Positions 26,833 to 35,639 of a stretch of DNA of 64,000 nucleotides are shown here, one piece after another. The position numbers and the translations under genes are program-made. The stretch spans positions 1 to 64,000 of the forward strand of contig JAEEYF010000094.1 of assembly GCA_016291655.1 (NCBI GenBank), read 5' to 3'. The stretch's first letter is position 1, and each line of letters begins with the position of its first letter. The notes under the pieces were generated by a model. The model made no database searches. It was not told where the DNA came from and saw nothing but the letters and a program-made list of their open reading frames with translations. This DNA comes from Lachnospiraceae bacterium (GTDB lineage Bacteria > Bacillota > Clostridia > Lachnospirales > Lachnospiraceae).

Positions 26833-28183
26833 ATCATTAACCGAAAAATTACAAAATGTATTTAAAGGACTTAGAGGTAAAGGACGTCTTTCGGAAAACG
26901 ATGTTAAGCTTGCGATGAAAGAGATCAAAATGGCTCTTCTCGAGGCGGATGTTAACTTTAAAGTCGTTAAGAGCTTTATTTCCGGAGTTACCGAAAAGGC
27001 TGTGGGAGAAGATGTATTGAATTCCCTTACTCCCGGGCAGATGGTTGTTAAGATCGTAAATGAAGAACTCATCAATCTGATGGGATCGGAAACCAACGAA
27101 CTCACGTTCCTTCCGGCAAATGAGATCACTACCGTTATGATGTGCGGTCTTCAGGGTGCCGGTAAAACAACCACAGCCGCAAAGCTTGCCGCGATCTTTA
27201 AGAACAAAGGCAAGAAGCCTCTGCTCGTTGCCTGCGATGTCTATCGTCCCGCAGCGATCGAGCAGTTGAAGGTCAACGGTGAAAAGGTGGGCGTTCCCGT
27301 ATTTGAGATGGGAACAGAGAAGAAACCCATCGAGATAGTTGAGGCAGCTTTTAAATATGCCTCCGAGAACAAGCTTAATACAATCATCATCGATACCGCG
27401 GGTCGTCTGCAGGTTGATGAAGCGATGATGAATGAATTGATAGAGATAACCGAGAAATTCCCTATTACAAATTCGATCTTGACGGTGGATGCCATGACCG
27501 GTCAGGATGCGGTCAACGTGGCGGAAACCTTTAATGAAAAGCTTCCTCTCACAGGCGTCATCCTTACCAAGCTGGACGGTGACACCAGAGGCGGTGCGGC
27601 TCTTTCCGTAAAGGCTGTTACGGGGCTTCCCGTTTTATATGCGGGTATGGGAGAAAAGGTTGAAGACCTTGAGCCTTTCCATCCCGACAGAATGGCAAAC
27701 CGTATCCTCGGAATGGGCGACGTGCTTTCGCTGATCGAAAAGGCACAGGCTGCCGTAGACGAAGAAAAAGCCAAGGAAATGGCGAGAAAGTTCAAGAGAG
27801 CCGAGTTTGATTACAATGATTATCTTGAACAGATCGGTCAGATGAAGAAAATGGGCGGTATCAAAAACATCCTCGGAATGCTTCCGGGCATGGGTGCTTT
27901 AAAAGGACTTGAGATCGATGAAGACATGTTCAAGCCTGTTGTGGCGATCATCAGTTCCATGACTCCCGAAGAGAGAGGAAATCCGAAGCTCATGAATCCT
28001 TCAAGAAAGAGAAGGATCGCTAAGGGCGCGGGTGTTGACATCGCGGAGGTCAATCGACTTGTCAAACAGGTTGAGAGCCAGAAACAGATGATGAAGCAGT
28101 TTAAGGGAATGATGGGCAACAAACGCGGTAAGATGCCTATGATGCCCGGAGGCTTCGGCAAAAAGGGCGGTTTTCCGTTCTAA
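26822..28183 (+). CDS. ffh: Signal recognition particle protein Ffh
   Basis: SRP54 GTPase that delivers membrane proteins cotranslationally (453 aa). It has the N-terminal four-helix domain, the NG domain with GLQGAGKTTTAAKLA, DVYRPAAIEQLK, DTAGRLQVDEAMM and TKLDGDTRGGAALS, and a methionine-rich M domain (about 325-453) ending in MMGNKRGKMPMMPGG. Length is standard. Confidence 0.98.
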   Translation: MAFESLTEKLQNVFKGLRGKGRLSENDVKLAMKEIKMALLEADVNFKVVKSFISGVTEKAVGEDVLNSLTPGQMVVKIVNEELINLMGSETNELTFLPANEITTVMMCGLQGAGKTTTAAKLAAIFKNKGKKPLLVACDVYRPAAIEQLKVNGEKVGVPVFEMGTEKKPIEIVEAAFKYASENKLNTIIIDTAGRLQVDEAMMNELIEITEKFPITNSILTVDAMTGQDAVNVAETFNEKLPLTGVILTKLDGDTRGGAALSVKAVTGLPVLYAGMGEKVEDLEPFHPDRMANRILGMGDVLSLIEKAQAAVDEEKAKEMARKFKRAEFDYNDYLEQIGQMKKMGGIKNILGMLPGMGALKGLEIDEDMFKPVVAIISSMTPEERGNPKLMNPSRKRRIAKGAGVDIAEVNRLVKQVESQKQMMKQFKGMMGNKRGKMPMMPGGFGKKGGFPF

Positions 28184-28260
28184 ATCAAACAGTATGTAAT
28201 ATCAATAAGGATATTCATAAATAAATTTATTAATTAATATATTTTACGGAGGAAATCACA

Positions 28261-28503
28261 ATGGTTAAGATCAGACTTAGGAGAGTCGGAGAAAAGAAGA
28301 ATCCTTTCTACAGAATCGTAGTAGCAGACGAAAGAGCACCTCGTAACGGACGTTTCATCGCTGAGATCGGTACCTACGATCCCACAAAAGATCCCGCTGC
28401 ATTCAATGTAGATGCAGATGCTGCAAAGCAGTGGATCTCCAACGGAGCTCAGCCTACACAGACAGTTGCCAACCTTTTCAAGAAGGCAGGCATCAATAAG
28501 TAA
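28261..28503 (+). CDS. rpsP: 30S ribosomal protein S16
   Basis: Complete 80-residue S16: [41 protein letters not shown] pattern (read in segments) with [21 protein letters not shown] at the end. A strong ACGGAGG site precedes the ATG. The 77-base gap after ffh is very AT-rich and shows no clear promoter or terminator, so read-through from ffh is likely. Confidence 0.97.
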   Translation: MVKIRLRRVGEKKNPFYRIVVADERAPRNGRFIAEIGTYDPTKDPAAFNVDADAAKQWISNGAQPTQTVANLFKKAGINK

Positions 28504-28533
28504 TTATTTTCAATCAGCGGGAGGGTTGGCATC

Positions 28534-28767
28534 ATGATGAGAGAACTTGTTGAAACCATCGCAAAAGCGTTGGTTGACAATCCCTCTGAGGTTGTTGTGA
28601 CCGAAGAGGACACCGATAAAGCGCTGGTAGTTTCGCTGAAAGTTGCCGAATCTGACATGGGTAAGGTCATCGGCAAACAGGGACGCATCGCAAAGTCCAT
28701 TCGCACGGTTGTTAAGGCAGCCTCTGCGAAGGATGAAAAAAAGGTGATAGTAGAAATACTTCAATAA
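28534..28767 (+). CDS. khpA: KH-domain RNA-binding protein KhpA (YlqC)
   Basis: 77-residue single KH domain protein. The GxxG loop is seen in MGKVIGKQGRIAKSIRTVVKAA. Family members form an RNA-binding complex with KhpB/Jag that influences cell length and division. Its position between rpsP and rimM is conserved in Firmicutes. A GGGAGGG site precedes two adjacent ATG codons (28534 and 28537); either may start translation. Confidence 0.93.
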   Translation: MMRELVETIAKALVDNPSEVVVTEEDTDKALVVSLKVAESDMGKVIGKQGRIAKSIRTVVKAASAKDEKKVIVEILQ

Positions 28768-28774
28768 GACAAAC

Positions 28775-28810
28775 GGCGCATGTTTACTGAACTAAGCATG
28801 CGCCTTTCTT
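28775..28810 (+). terminator. Terminator after khpA
   Basis: GGCGCATG / CATGCGCC form eight perfect pairs with a 14-base loop, followed by TTTCTT. A separate perfect 14-base palindrome built on GGGCATA lies just after it (28816-28829). Confidence 0.75.
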
Positions 28811-28851
28811 ACAAAGGGCATATATGCCCGGTTTAAGGAGTGGCAGGAAGA

Positions 28852-29376
28852 TTGGACAGGAATAATATGCTAAGAGTCGGCGTGATCTCCAATACACACG
28901 GGATCCGCGGCGAGGTTAAGGTTTATCCCACGACTGAAGATCTGAACAGGTTTGATTATCTGAAACAGGTTTTTTTGGATAACGGCAAGGAACTCAGGGA
29001 ACTTGAAGTGGAAGGCGTTAAGTACTTTAAAGGAATGGCAATTCTGAAGTTTAAAGGAATTGATTCAATTAATGACGTTGAACGCTGGAAGCAGTTCGAT
29101 CTTCTTGTGACAAGAGAAAATGCGATCCCCCTTGAAGAAGGGGAATTCTATATATATGACATCATAGGACTTCAGGTTTACAGTGATGAGGATACGGATG
29201 AACCTCTGGGAACACTTACGGAAGTGCTTCAGACCGGAGCAAACGATGTATATGTCGTTAAGAGGAAAAAAGACAATAAAGAGATCCTGATCCCTTCGAT
29301 CAAGGATTGCAAGATAGACATTTCTTTGGAAGAGAAAAGAGTCATCGTTCACCTGCTGCCCGGTCTCATAGATTGA
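28852..29376 (+). CDS. rimM: Ribosome maturation factor RimM
   Basis: 16S processing and 30S assembly factor (174 aa from TTG). The RimM N domain starts at [24 protein letters not shown], and the PRC-barrel region shows [39 protein letters not shown] and ends [15 protein letters not shown]. The start is uncertain: TTG 28852 lies 11 bases after AAGGAG, while ATG 28867 has a weaker AGGA close by. A GTG at 28840 overlaps the ribosome site itself and is unlikely. Confidence 0.93.
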   Translation: MDRNNMLRVGVISNTHGIRGEVKVYPTTEDLNRFDYLKQVFLDNGKELRELEVEGVKYFKGMAILKFKGIDSINDVERWKQFDLLVTRENAIPLEEGEFYIYDIIGLQVYSDEDTDEPLGTLTEVLQTGANDVYVVKRKKDNKEILIPSIKDCKIDISLEEKRVIVHLLPGLID

Positions 29377-29384
29377 GGAAGAAT

Positions 29385-30089
29385 ATGAATTTTTATGTAA
29401 TGACGCTGTTCCCGGACATGATCGATTCGTGCATGAATGAAAGCATCATAGGAAGAGCGGTTGAAAAAGGAATATTGAGCATTAAAGCGATCAATATCAG
29501 GGATTATACGCTTGACAAGCATCGCAAGGTGGACGATTATCCCTACGGAGGAGGCGCAGGTATGCTGATGGCGGCAGACCCCGTTGTCCGTACATGGGAA
29601 CACATATGCGAAGAGATCGCCGGAAACCGTAAGGAAGAGTCAGCCGAAAAGAAGCCCAAGGTGGTCTACCTGACTCCCTGGGGCAAAAGATTCGATCAGA
29701 GCGCAGCCAGGGGACTGGCAAAGGAAGAGGATCTGGTCCTTTTGTGCGGTCATTACGAAGGGATCGATGAAAGAGCTCTTGAGATCCTGAAACCTGATTT
29801 TTATTCCATCGGAGATTACGTTTTAACGGGCGGAGAATTGCCTGCAATGGTCATGATGGATACAATATCGCGTCTGATCCCGGGCGTCCTTAACAACGAC
29901 GATTCGGCCGTATACGAGAGCTTCAACGAAAACCTTCTTGAGCATCCGCAATACACAAGGCCGGAAGAATACAGAGGAATGAAAGTCCCGGAAGTGCTTT
30001 TGTCTGGGCATCATGCCAATGTTGAAAAATGGAAGAAAGAACGATCGCTCGAAAGGACTTTAAAATACAGACCCGATCTGTTGAAATAA
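29385..30089 (+). CDS. trmD: tRNA (guanine-N1)-methyltransferase TrmD
   Basis: Methylates G37 of tRNAs to prevent frameshifting (234 aa). The SPOUT knot elements are clear: FYVMTLFPDM, DDYPYGGGAGMLM, LCGHYEGIDERALE and YSIGDYVLTGGELPAMVMMD, then the C-terminal helical domain with HPQYTRPEEYRG and LSGHHANVEKW. ATG 29385 follows GAGGAAG directly after rimM; an in-frame extension into rimM was rejected. Confidence 0.97.
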   Translation: MNFYVMTLFPDMIDSCMNESIIGRAVEKGILSIKAINIRDYTLDKHRKVDDYPYGGGAGMLMAADPVVRTWEHICEEIAGNRKEESAEKKPKVVYLTPWGKRFDQSAARGLAKEEDLVLLCGHYEGIDERALEILKPDFYSIGDYVLTGGELPAMVMMDTISRLIPGVLNNDDSAVYESFNENLLEHPQYTRPEEYRGMKVPEVLLSGHHANVEKWKKERSLERTLKYRPDLLK

Positions 30090-30105
30090 ATATTTAATTT
30101 TATAC

Positions 30106-30134
30106 TTGCAATTCAAACAATTACATAGTATAAT
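30106..30134 (+). promoter_or_regulatory. Promoter of rplS
   Basis: TTGCAA (30106-30111), 17-base spacer and perfect TATAAT (30129-30134). Confidence 0.8.
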
Positions 30135-30139
30135 ATCTC

Positions 30140-30200
30140 GGCATGAAAGTCGGTCCGCTGTCAATTACATTTGAGTAAGAACGGCTTATTATAAAAGGAG
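30140..30200 (+). promoter_or_regulatory. Structured leader of rplS (possible L19 leader)
   Basis: The roughly 65-base leader between the promoter and the AAAAGGAGG ribosome site contains pairable pieces such as GCTGT with ACGGC. Firmicutes rplS genes are known to carry an autoregulatory L19 leader RNA. I cannot confirm the consensus fold, so this is only a position-based suggestion. Confidence 0.3.
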
Positions 30201-30208
30201 GTCGTAAA

Positions 30209-30556
30209 ATGAACGACATTATCAGAGAGATCGAAGCAGGCGAAGTAAAAGCAGAAAAGCCCAGCTTCAATGTAGGCGATACCGTTAAGGTATATGCAAA
30301 AGTTAAGGAAGGAAACCGTGAAAGAACACAGGTTTTCGAAGGAACAGTATTAAAGAAGCAGCACGCAGGCGTAAGAGAGACTTTCACTGTAAGAAAGAGC
30401 TCTAACGGCATCGGTGTTGAAAAGACTTGGCCCCTCAATGCTCCCAGCGTAGAGAAGGTTGAAGTTATCAGAAGCGGTAAAGCTCGCCGTGCTAAGCTCA
30501 ATTACCTTCGTGACAGAAAAGGTAAGAGCGCAAAGGTTAAGGAAGTTATTAAATAA
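30209..30556 (+). CDS. rplS: 50S ribosomal protein L19
   Basis: 115-residue L19 at the subunit interface. Conserved features: [28 protein letters not shown] (in segments), the [22 protein letters not shown] core and the basic end [22 protein letters not shown]. It has its own promoter, leader and terminator, so it is a monocistronic unit. Confidence 0.98.
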   Translation: MNDIIREIEAGEVKAEKPSFNVGDTVKVYAKVKEGNRERTQVFEGTVLKKQHAGVRETFTVRKSSNGIGVEKTWPLNAPSVEKVEVIRSGKARRAKLNYLRDRKGKSAKVKEVIK

Positions 30557-30574
30557 CATCAGACCGAAATTTAC

Positions 30575-30603
30575 GGGACAGGCTAATGCCTGTTCCTTTT
30601 TTT
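30575..30603 (+). terminator. Terminator after rplS
   Basis: GGGACAGGC / GCCTGTTCC (one G.T pair) with a TAAT loop, followed by seven T residues. Confidence 0.92.
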
Positions 30604-30619
30604 GATACTCTTACGATGC

Positions 30620-30648
30620 TTTACAAAAAACAAGGAATCAATTAAAAT
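30620..30648 (+). promoter_or_regulatory. Promoter of rbgA-rnhB
   Basis: TTTACA (30620-30625) and TAAAAT (30643-30648) are 17 bases apart. Confidence 0.65.
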
Positions 30649-30686
30649 GTTACTGTTCAGAAAAAAGTACAAAAAATGAGGTTTGC

Positions 30687-31538
30687 ATGGAATATCAATG
30701 GTATCCCGGCCATATGGCCAAGGCAAAAAAAGATATAAAAGAGAGTTTAAAACTGGTTGATGTTATTATCGAACTTATAGACGCCCGTATCCCATACTCT
30801 TCAAAGAATCCGGACATTGACGAACTTGCGGGGAACAAACCCAGAGTCCTTCTGATCAACAAGGCGGATCTTGCCGATGACCGGGTTACGGCGGAATTCA
30901 AGAGCTTCTATGAGGAAAAAGGCTATTTTGTTATCGTGACAAATGCCAAAAACGGTAATCTTAAGCCTGTTATGAATGTGGTGAGAGATGCCTGCAAGGA
31001 AAAGATCGAACGCGACAAAGCCAGAGGAATGATCAACAGGCCCATACGTGCCATGATCCTCGGTATTCCCAATGTCGGTAAATCCACCTTCATCAATTCA
31101 TATGCAAAGAAAGCCTGCACAAAAACGGGCGATAAGCCGGGAGTGACTACAGGCAAGCAGTGGATCAGGCTTTCAAAGGAGCTCGAGCTTTTGGACACTC
31201 CGGGCATACTGTGGCCCAAGTTCGAGGATGCGAAGGTTGGACTAAATATAGCGCTCATAGGTTCGATAAATGAGAACATTCTGGATTCTCACGAGCTTGC
31301 GCTGAAGCTCCTCAGCTATCTTACAAAGAATTATCCGGGAGCGGTAAATGCGCGCTACGGTGTTGAAGAAAAGGAAGACAGCCTTGAGCTTCTCTATGAC
31401 ATATGCTCAAAAAAGGCTTGTCTAAAAAAGGGCGGAGAGCCTGACACGGACAGGATGTCCTTTACGGTGGCGGATGATTTCAGAGGCGGAAGATTCGGCC
31501 GGGTAAGCCTTGAAAGACCGGCAGATTACACAAAATAA
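30687..31538 (+). CDS. rbgA: Ribosome biogenesis GTPase RbgA (YlqF)
   Basis: Circularly permuted GTPase needed for late 50S assembly (283 aa). The G4 motif NKADL comes first, then G1 GIPNVGKSTFIN, G2 with PGVT and G3 DTPGILWP, which is the permuted order. The N-terminus QWYPGHMAKAKKDIKE is the family signature, and a C-terminal ANTAR-like helical domain follows. It is encoded upstream of rnhB, as in Bacillus. Confidence 0.96.
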   Translation: MEYQWYPGHMAKAKKDIKESLKLVDVIIELIDARIPYSSKNPDIDELAGNKPRVLLINKADLADDRVTAEFKSFYEEKGYFVIVTNAKNGNLKPVMNVVRDACKEKIERDKARGMINRPIRAMILGIPNVGKSTFINSYAKKACTKTGDKPGVTTGKQWIRLSKELELLDTPGILWPKFEDAKVGLNIALIGSINENILDSHELALKLLSYLTKNYPGAVNARYGVEEKEDSLELLYDICSKKACLKKGGEPDTDRMSFTVADDFRGGRFGRVSLERPADYTK

Positions 31539-31548
31539 GGCGGCAGAT

Positions 31549-32304
31549 ATGATCGGATTAACGGAACTAAAAGCTAAAGCCAAGGCGCTCGATATCTCAG
31601 AGATCGACGGTTTTTTGAACGAGTACGGAGCAGATGAAAGAGCAGGCGCGCTCAAGATCTTTGAGGATTGCAAAAAACGAAAGGAAAAGTACTTTAAAGA
31701 GCTCGAAAGGATCGACAATATGCTGATCTACGAGAACAGGTACTTTGACTTTGCAAACATATGCGGAATAGATGAGGTTGGCCGCGGACCGCTCGCGGGA
31801 CCGGTGGTTGCGGGAGCGGTGATCCTTCCGAAGGGATGCAAGATACTCTATGTTAACGATTCCAAGAAACTCACCGCAAAACAGCGGGATGAACTGAGCG
31901 AAGAGATCATGGATAAAGCGGTTTCCTATGGCATAGGCGTTGTATCCCCCGAACGCATAGATGAGATCAACATCCTTCAGGCAACCTACGAGGCTATGAG
32001 AGCCGCGGTTTCAAAGCTCGAGCCCGCTCCCGACCTTCTCCTTAACGATGCGGTCAGGATACCCGGGCTTACCATGCGTCAGGTGCCGATAATCAAGGGA
32101 GACGCAAAGAGTCTTTCTATTGCCTCCGCAAGCATTATAGCTAAGGTTACCAGAGACAGGTACATGGAATTCGTTTCGGACAAGTATCCGGAATATGATT
32201 TTGCTTCCAACAAGGGCTACGGAAGCGCAGCGCATATCGAAGCGTTAAAGAAATACGGTCCCTGCGAGATACACAGACGCAGTTTTATAGGAAATTTTGT
32301 TTAG
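31549..32304 (+). CDS. rnhB: Ribonuclease HII
   Basis: Removes ribonucleotides from DNA (251 aa). After a helical N-terminal extension of about 70 residues, typical of Firmicutes RNase HII, the active-site start GIDEVGRGPLAGPVV has D75 and E76. DSKKLTAKQRDEL, KGDAKSLSIASASIIAKVTRD and HRRSF complete the family pattern. ATG 31549 gives a normal N-terminus; an in-frame ATG at 31510 lies inside rbgA. Confidence 0.95.
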   Translation: MIGLTELKAKAKALDISEIDGFLNEYGADERAGALKIFEDCKKRKEKYFKELERIDNMLIYENRYFDFANICGIDEVGRGPLAGPVVAGAVILPKGCKILYVNDSKKLTAKQRDELSEEIMDKAVSYGIGVVSPERIDEINILQATYEAMRAAVSKLEPAPDLLLNDAVRIPGLTMRQVPIIKGDAKSLSIASASIIAKVTRDRYMEFVSDKYPEYDFASNKGYGSAAHIEALKKYGPCEIHRRSFIGNFV

Positions 32305-32318
32305 AGTTTTAGTGAACA

Positions 32319-32334
32319 TATGCCTTAAGGCATA
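32319..32334. repeat. 16-bp perfect palindrome upstream of the FlhB-like gene
   Basis: TATGCCTTAAGGCATA is self-complementary. It lies between rnhB and the next gene, has no T run after it, and overlaps no recognisable promoter; an operator or a chance short palindrome are both possible. Confidence 0.4.
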
Positions 32335-32345
32335 AGGGCGGATCT

Positions 32346-32633
32346 ATGGCTAAAGAAACCGAAAAAAAACAGAAGACTGCGGTAGCACTGGAATATACGG
32401 CGGGAGAAACCGCGCCTCAGATCATTGCCACGGGCAAAGGCTATGTGGCTGACAAGATCATAGAAACGGCTAAGGAAACCAACGTGCCTGTCCATAAGGA
32501 TGAAAAACTGGCAGGAACGCTTTCAAAGCTGGAGATCGGCGATTACATCCCCGAAGAACTCTACGGAGTCGTAGCGGAGGTGCTGGTCATGGTAGACAGG
32601 GCGGAAAACAAGGTTCAGCGAAAGAAGGCTTAG
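32346..32633 (+). CDS. Free-standing FlhB C-terminal-like protein (YlqH type)
   Basis: 95-residue protein matching the part of FlhB/YscU that follows the NPTH autocleavage site: VALEYTAGETAPQIIATGKGYVADKIIETAKE, then VPVHKDEKLAGTLSKLEIGDYIPEELYGVVAEVLVMV. The membrane domain and the NPTH motif are absent, so it is a soluble export-gate-like module. No flagellar or secretion genes are nearby. Bacillus YlqH occupies the same position after rnhB. The function is unknown. yraN begins directly after its stop. Confidence 0.85.
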   Translation: MAKETEKKQKTAVALEYTAGETAPQIIATGKGYVADKIIETAKETNVPVHKDEKLAGTLSKLEIGDYIPEELYGVVAEVLVMVDRAENKVQRKKA

Positions 32634-32996
32634 ATGAATACGAGGGAAAAGGGTAAAAGGGGCGAAGAAATTGCTGCCGAATATGTAAACAGCCACGGTG
32701 GCAGGGTGATAGATTCCAACTTTTATTTTAAAGGCGGAGAGATCGATCTTGTGGCAAAGGAAAAATGGCTGGGCGAGGACTATCTGTGCTTTGTGGAAGT
32801 CAAAATGCGGGACAACACGGAGGCGGGTTATCCCGAGGAGGCAGTGACTCTTGCCAAACAGAAGAAGATAATCAAAGGCGCTTTGGCCTATATGAATTAC
32901 AGAAAGATCCCCGCAGATCTGACTCCGATCAGGTTTGATGTGATCGCTGTTCTCGGGGATGAGGTTAAATGGATCAAAAATGCATTCACAGCGTAA
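32634..32996 (+). CDS. yraN: YraN family (UPF0102) nuclease-fold protein
   Basis: 120-residue protein with the YraN pattern: REKGKRGEEIAAEYV, RVIDSNFYFKGGEIDLVAKEK, CFVEVKMR and the C-terminal IRFDVIAV. The GEIDLV...FVEVK arrangement is the PD-(D/E)xK nuclease fold of Holliday-junction-resolvase-like proteins. No activity is firmly known for the family. The ATG follows immediately after the preceding stop, with AAGAAGG inside that gene as ribosome site. Confidence 0.93.
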   Translation: MNTREKGKRGEEIAAEYVNSHGGRVIDSNFYFKGGEIDLVAKEKWLGEDYLCFVEVKMRDNTEAGYPEEAVTLAKQKKIIKGALAYMNYRKIPADLTPIRFDVIAVLGDEVKWIKNAFTA

Positions 32997-34299
32997 AAAA
33001 CAGATCATTAAAAGCATAAAGGAAGGCTCCATAGCCGAGGAAATGGAAATCGAGGCGGGTGATGAGCTGATCTCCATCAACGGTCGTGAAGTTATCGATA
33101 TTTTCGACTTTGAGTTTTTGTGCGCAAACGAGGAATTGACGGTCATCGTCAAAAAACCCGACGGCGAGGAATGGGAGCTTGATATCGAAAAGGATGCGGA
33201 CGAGGAACTTGGACTTGAGTTTGAAGACGGTATAATGGATGATTACACCTCCTGCAGAAACAAGTGCGTGTTCTGTTTCATCGATCAAAATCCGCCCGGA
33301 ATGCGTAAAACAATATATTTTAAAGACGATGACACAAGACTTTCGTTTCTTTCAGGCAGCTATGTGACACTCACCAATATGACGGATGCAGACATAGACA
33401 GGCTGATCTCTTACAATCTTTCACCTATCAATATATCCGTGCATACCACAAATCCCGAGCTGCGCTGCAAAATGCTGCTCAACCGCTTTGCGGGAACGGT
33501 TTTGGATCATATGACCAAGCTTTACCGGGCAGGCATAGACATGAACGGCCAGATAGTCCTTTGCAAGGGATGGAATGATAAAGAAGAGCTGGACAGGACC
33601 ATAAACGATCTTTCAATGTACATCGGACACATGAAAAGTCTCTCCGTTGTTCCCGTCGGGCTGACCAAATACAGAAACAAGCTCACAAAGCTCGAACCCT
33701 TTGGCAAACAAGATTCTATTGATGTAGTACGACAGATAGAAAAGTGGCAGAAAAAGTTTTTGGCTGCCTTTGGAACAAGATTTGTTTATGCCAGTGACGA
33801 ATGGTATCTGAAAGCCGAACTTCCGATCCCCGAAGCGGAAAGCTACGAGGAATATCCTCAGATCGGTAACGGCGTCGGAATGGTGAGGCTCTTAAACTAC
33901 GAGGTTGATGAATGCCTTGAGGAAATGGAGGGGGACGACAGGGCTCACACCTTGTCACTTGCAACGGGAACTCTTGCTTATCCCATAATCTGCGATCAGG
34001 TGACCAAGATAAACGCAAAATTCCCCAACATCAAAGTGAACGTTTATCCGGTGATCAACAACTTTTTCGGTGATACCATTACAGTGGCGGGACTGCTCAC
34101 GGGTCAGGACATCATTGCTCAGCTTAAGGACAAAGAACTTGGCGAAAAACTGCTTCTTCCCTGCGTTCTTTTAAAGACCGGAGAGGATGTTTTGCTTGAT
34201 GACATGAGGGTTCCGGACATCGAAAAATCTTTACAAATAAAGGTTAGTATAGTAAAATCTGAAGGTAGCTCTTTAGTGGAGGAAATAATAAATGTCTAA
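32980..34299 (+). CDS. PDZ-radical SAM-DUF512 protein
   Basis: 439-residue protein of the DUF512 family. An N-terminal PDZ-like domain (about 10-75: EGSIAEEMEIEAGDELISING) is followed by a radical-SAM-type cluster motif C-x3-C-x2-C (C92, C96, C99 in CRNKCVFCF), then LSGSYVTLTNMTDADIDR, INISVHTTNPELR and the DUF512 region with SLATGTLAYPII and NNFFGDTITVAGLLTG. The reaction is unknown. The family is common in Clostridia next to der, as here. Start 32980 overlaps yraN; the ribosome site is weak. Confidence 0.85.
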   Translation: MHSQRKKQIIKSIKEGSIAEEMEIEAGDELISINGREVIDIFDFEFLCANEELTVIVKKPDGEEWELDIEKDADEELGLEFEDGIMDDYTSCRNKCVFCFIDQNPPGMRKTIYFKDDDTRLSFLSGSYVTLTNMTDADIDRLISYNLSPINISVHTTNPELRCKMLLNRFAGTVLDHMTKLYRAGIDMNGQIVLCKGWNDKEELDRTINDLSMYIGHMKSLSVVPVGLTKYRNKLTKLEPFGKQDSIDVVRQIEKWQKKFLAAFGTRFVYASDEWYLKAELPIPEAESYEEYPQIGNGVGMVRLLNYEVDECLEEMEGDDRAHTLSLATGTLAYPIICDQVTKINAKFPNIKVNVYPVINNFFGDTITVAGLLTGQDIIAQLKDKELGEKLLLPCVLLKTGEDVLLDDMRVPDIEKSLQIKVSIVKSEGSSLVEEIINV

Positions 34300-35626
34300 A
34301 CCCATAATAGCTGTAATAGGACGCCCGAATGTCGGAAAATCCACACTTTTCAATGCTCTGGCAGGTGAAAGGATATCGATCGTCAAAGACACTCCGGGCG
34401 TTACGAGAGACAGGATATATGCTGACATAACCTGGCTTGACAGACAGTTTACATTAATAGATACGGGCGGAATTGAGCCGGAAAACGGCGATATGATGCT
34501 AAGTTATATGCGTGAGCAGGCTCAGGTGGCTATAGAAACTGCTGACGCTGTTATTTTCGTTGTAGATGTAAAGACCGGACTTGTGGATGCGGATTACAAT
34601 GTTGCGGACATCTTGAGGAAATCCGGGAAATCCGTGATCCTTTGCGTTAACAAGGTTGATGACTTTAATAAATTCATGAATGATACCTATGAGTTTTATA
34701 ACCTTGGAATCGGCGATCCGATCCCGGTCTCATCGGTTAACCGTCTCGGTTTCGGAGAACTTCTTGATGCCGTTTGCAAAGCGGTGGGAGAAAGAACGAA
34801 CGAAGAGATCGAAGATGAACGCCCCAGAGTTGCCATAGTCGGAAAGCCCAATGTGGGCAAGAGTTCCATAATCAACAAGCTTCTCGGTGAGGAAAGAGTA
34901 ATTGTTTCTGACATAGCCGGAACCACCAGAGATGCCATAGATACTGCAATAAAGCACAATGACGAGGAATATGTTTTTATTGATACGGCTGGTCTCAGAA
35001 GACATGCCAAGATCAAGGAAGACATTGAGCAGTTCATGATGGTGAGAACCGTTGCTGCGGTTGAAAGAGCCGATGTGGTCGTTGTTGTCATTAATGCGGT
35101 GGAAGGTGTTACCGAGCAGGACGCAAAGATCGCAGGCATAGCTCATGAAGCCGGAAAGGGCATATTGATCGCTGTCAACAAGTGGGATGCACTTGAAGAT
35201 AAAGACGACAAGACAATGTACAAGATGACGGAGAAGATCAAGCAGGTGCTTTCGTTCATTCCATATGCCGACATTTTGTTCATTTCAGCAAAGACTGGTC
35301 AGAGATTAAACAAGCTTTTTGAACGTATAGATGTGATAATCCAGAACAGAACACTCAGGATCGGAACCGGTGTTCTCAATGAGATCATGATGCAGGCAGT
35401 TTCTCTGCAGCAGCCTCCGTCCGACAAGGGTAGAAGGCTGAAACTCTTCTATATTACGCAGGTTGCGGTAAAGCCTCCGACGTTCGTTATCTTTGTAAAC
35501 GATAAAAAACTCATGCATTTTTCGTATACAAGATATATAGAAAACAAGATCCGTGAAGCCTTTGGGTTTGCGGGCACATCCCTGAAGTTCATCATCAGGG
35601 AAAGAAATGAAGAAAAAACCGTATAA
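34292..35626 (+). CDS. der: Ribosome-associated GTPase Der (EngA)
   Basis: Two tandem GTPase domains for 50S assembly (444 aa). G1 motifs are GRPNVGKSTLFN and GKPNVGKSSIIN; the switch regions DTPGVTRDRIY and DIAGTTRDAIDT and both DTGG/DTAG motifs are intact. A C-terminal KH-like domain (about 355-444) contains QVAVKPPTFVIFVN. The start overlaps the DUF512 gene by eight bases with a GGAGG site. Confidence 0.98.
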   Translation: MSKPIIAVIGRPNVGKSTLFNALAGERISIVKDTPGVTRDRIYADITWLDRQFTLIDTGGIEPENGDMMLSYMREQAQVAIETADAVIFVVDVKTGLVDADYNVADILRKSGKSVILCVNKVDDFNKFMNDTYEFYNLGIGDPIPVSSVNRLGFGELLDAVCKAVGERTNEEIEDERPRVAIVGKPNVGKSSIINKLLGEERVIVSDIAGTTRDAIDTAIKHNDEEYVFIDTAGLRRHAKIKEDIEQFMMVRTVAAVERADVVVVVINAVEGVTEQDAKIAGIAHEAGKGILIAVNKWDALEDKDDKTMYKMTEKIKQVLSFIPYADILFISAKTGQRLNKLFERIDVIIQNRTLRIGTGVLNEIMMQAVSLQQPPSDKGRRLKLFYITQVAVKPPTFVIFVNDKKLMHFSYTRYIENKIREAFGFAGTSLKFIIRERNEEKTV

Positions 35627-35639
35627 AGAGGTAAGGGAA

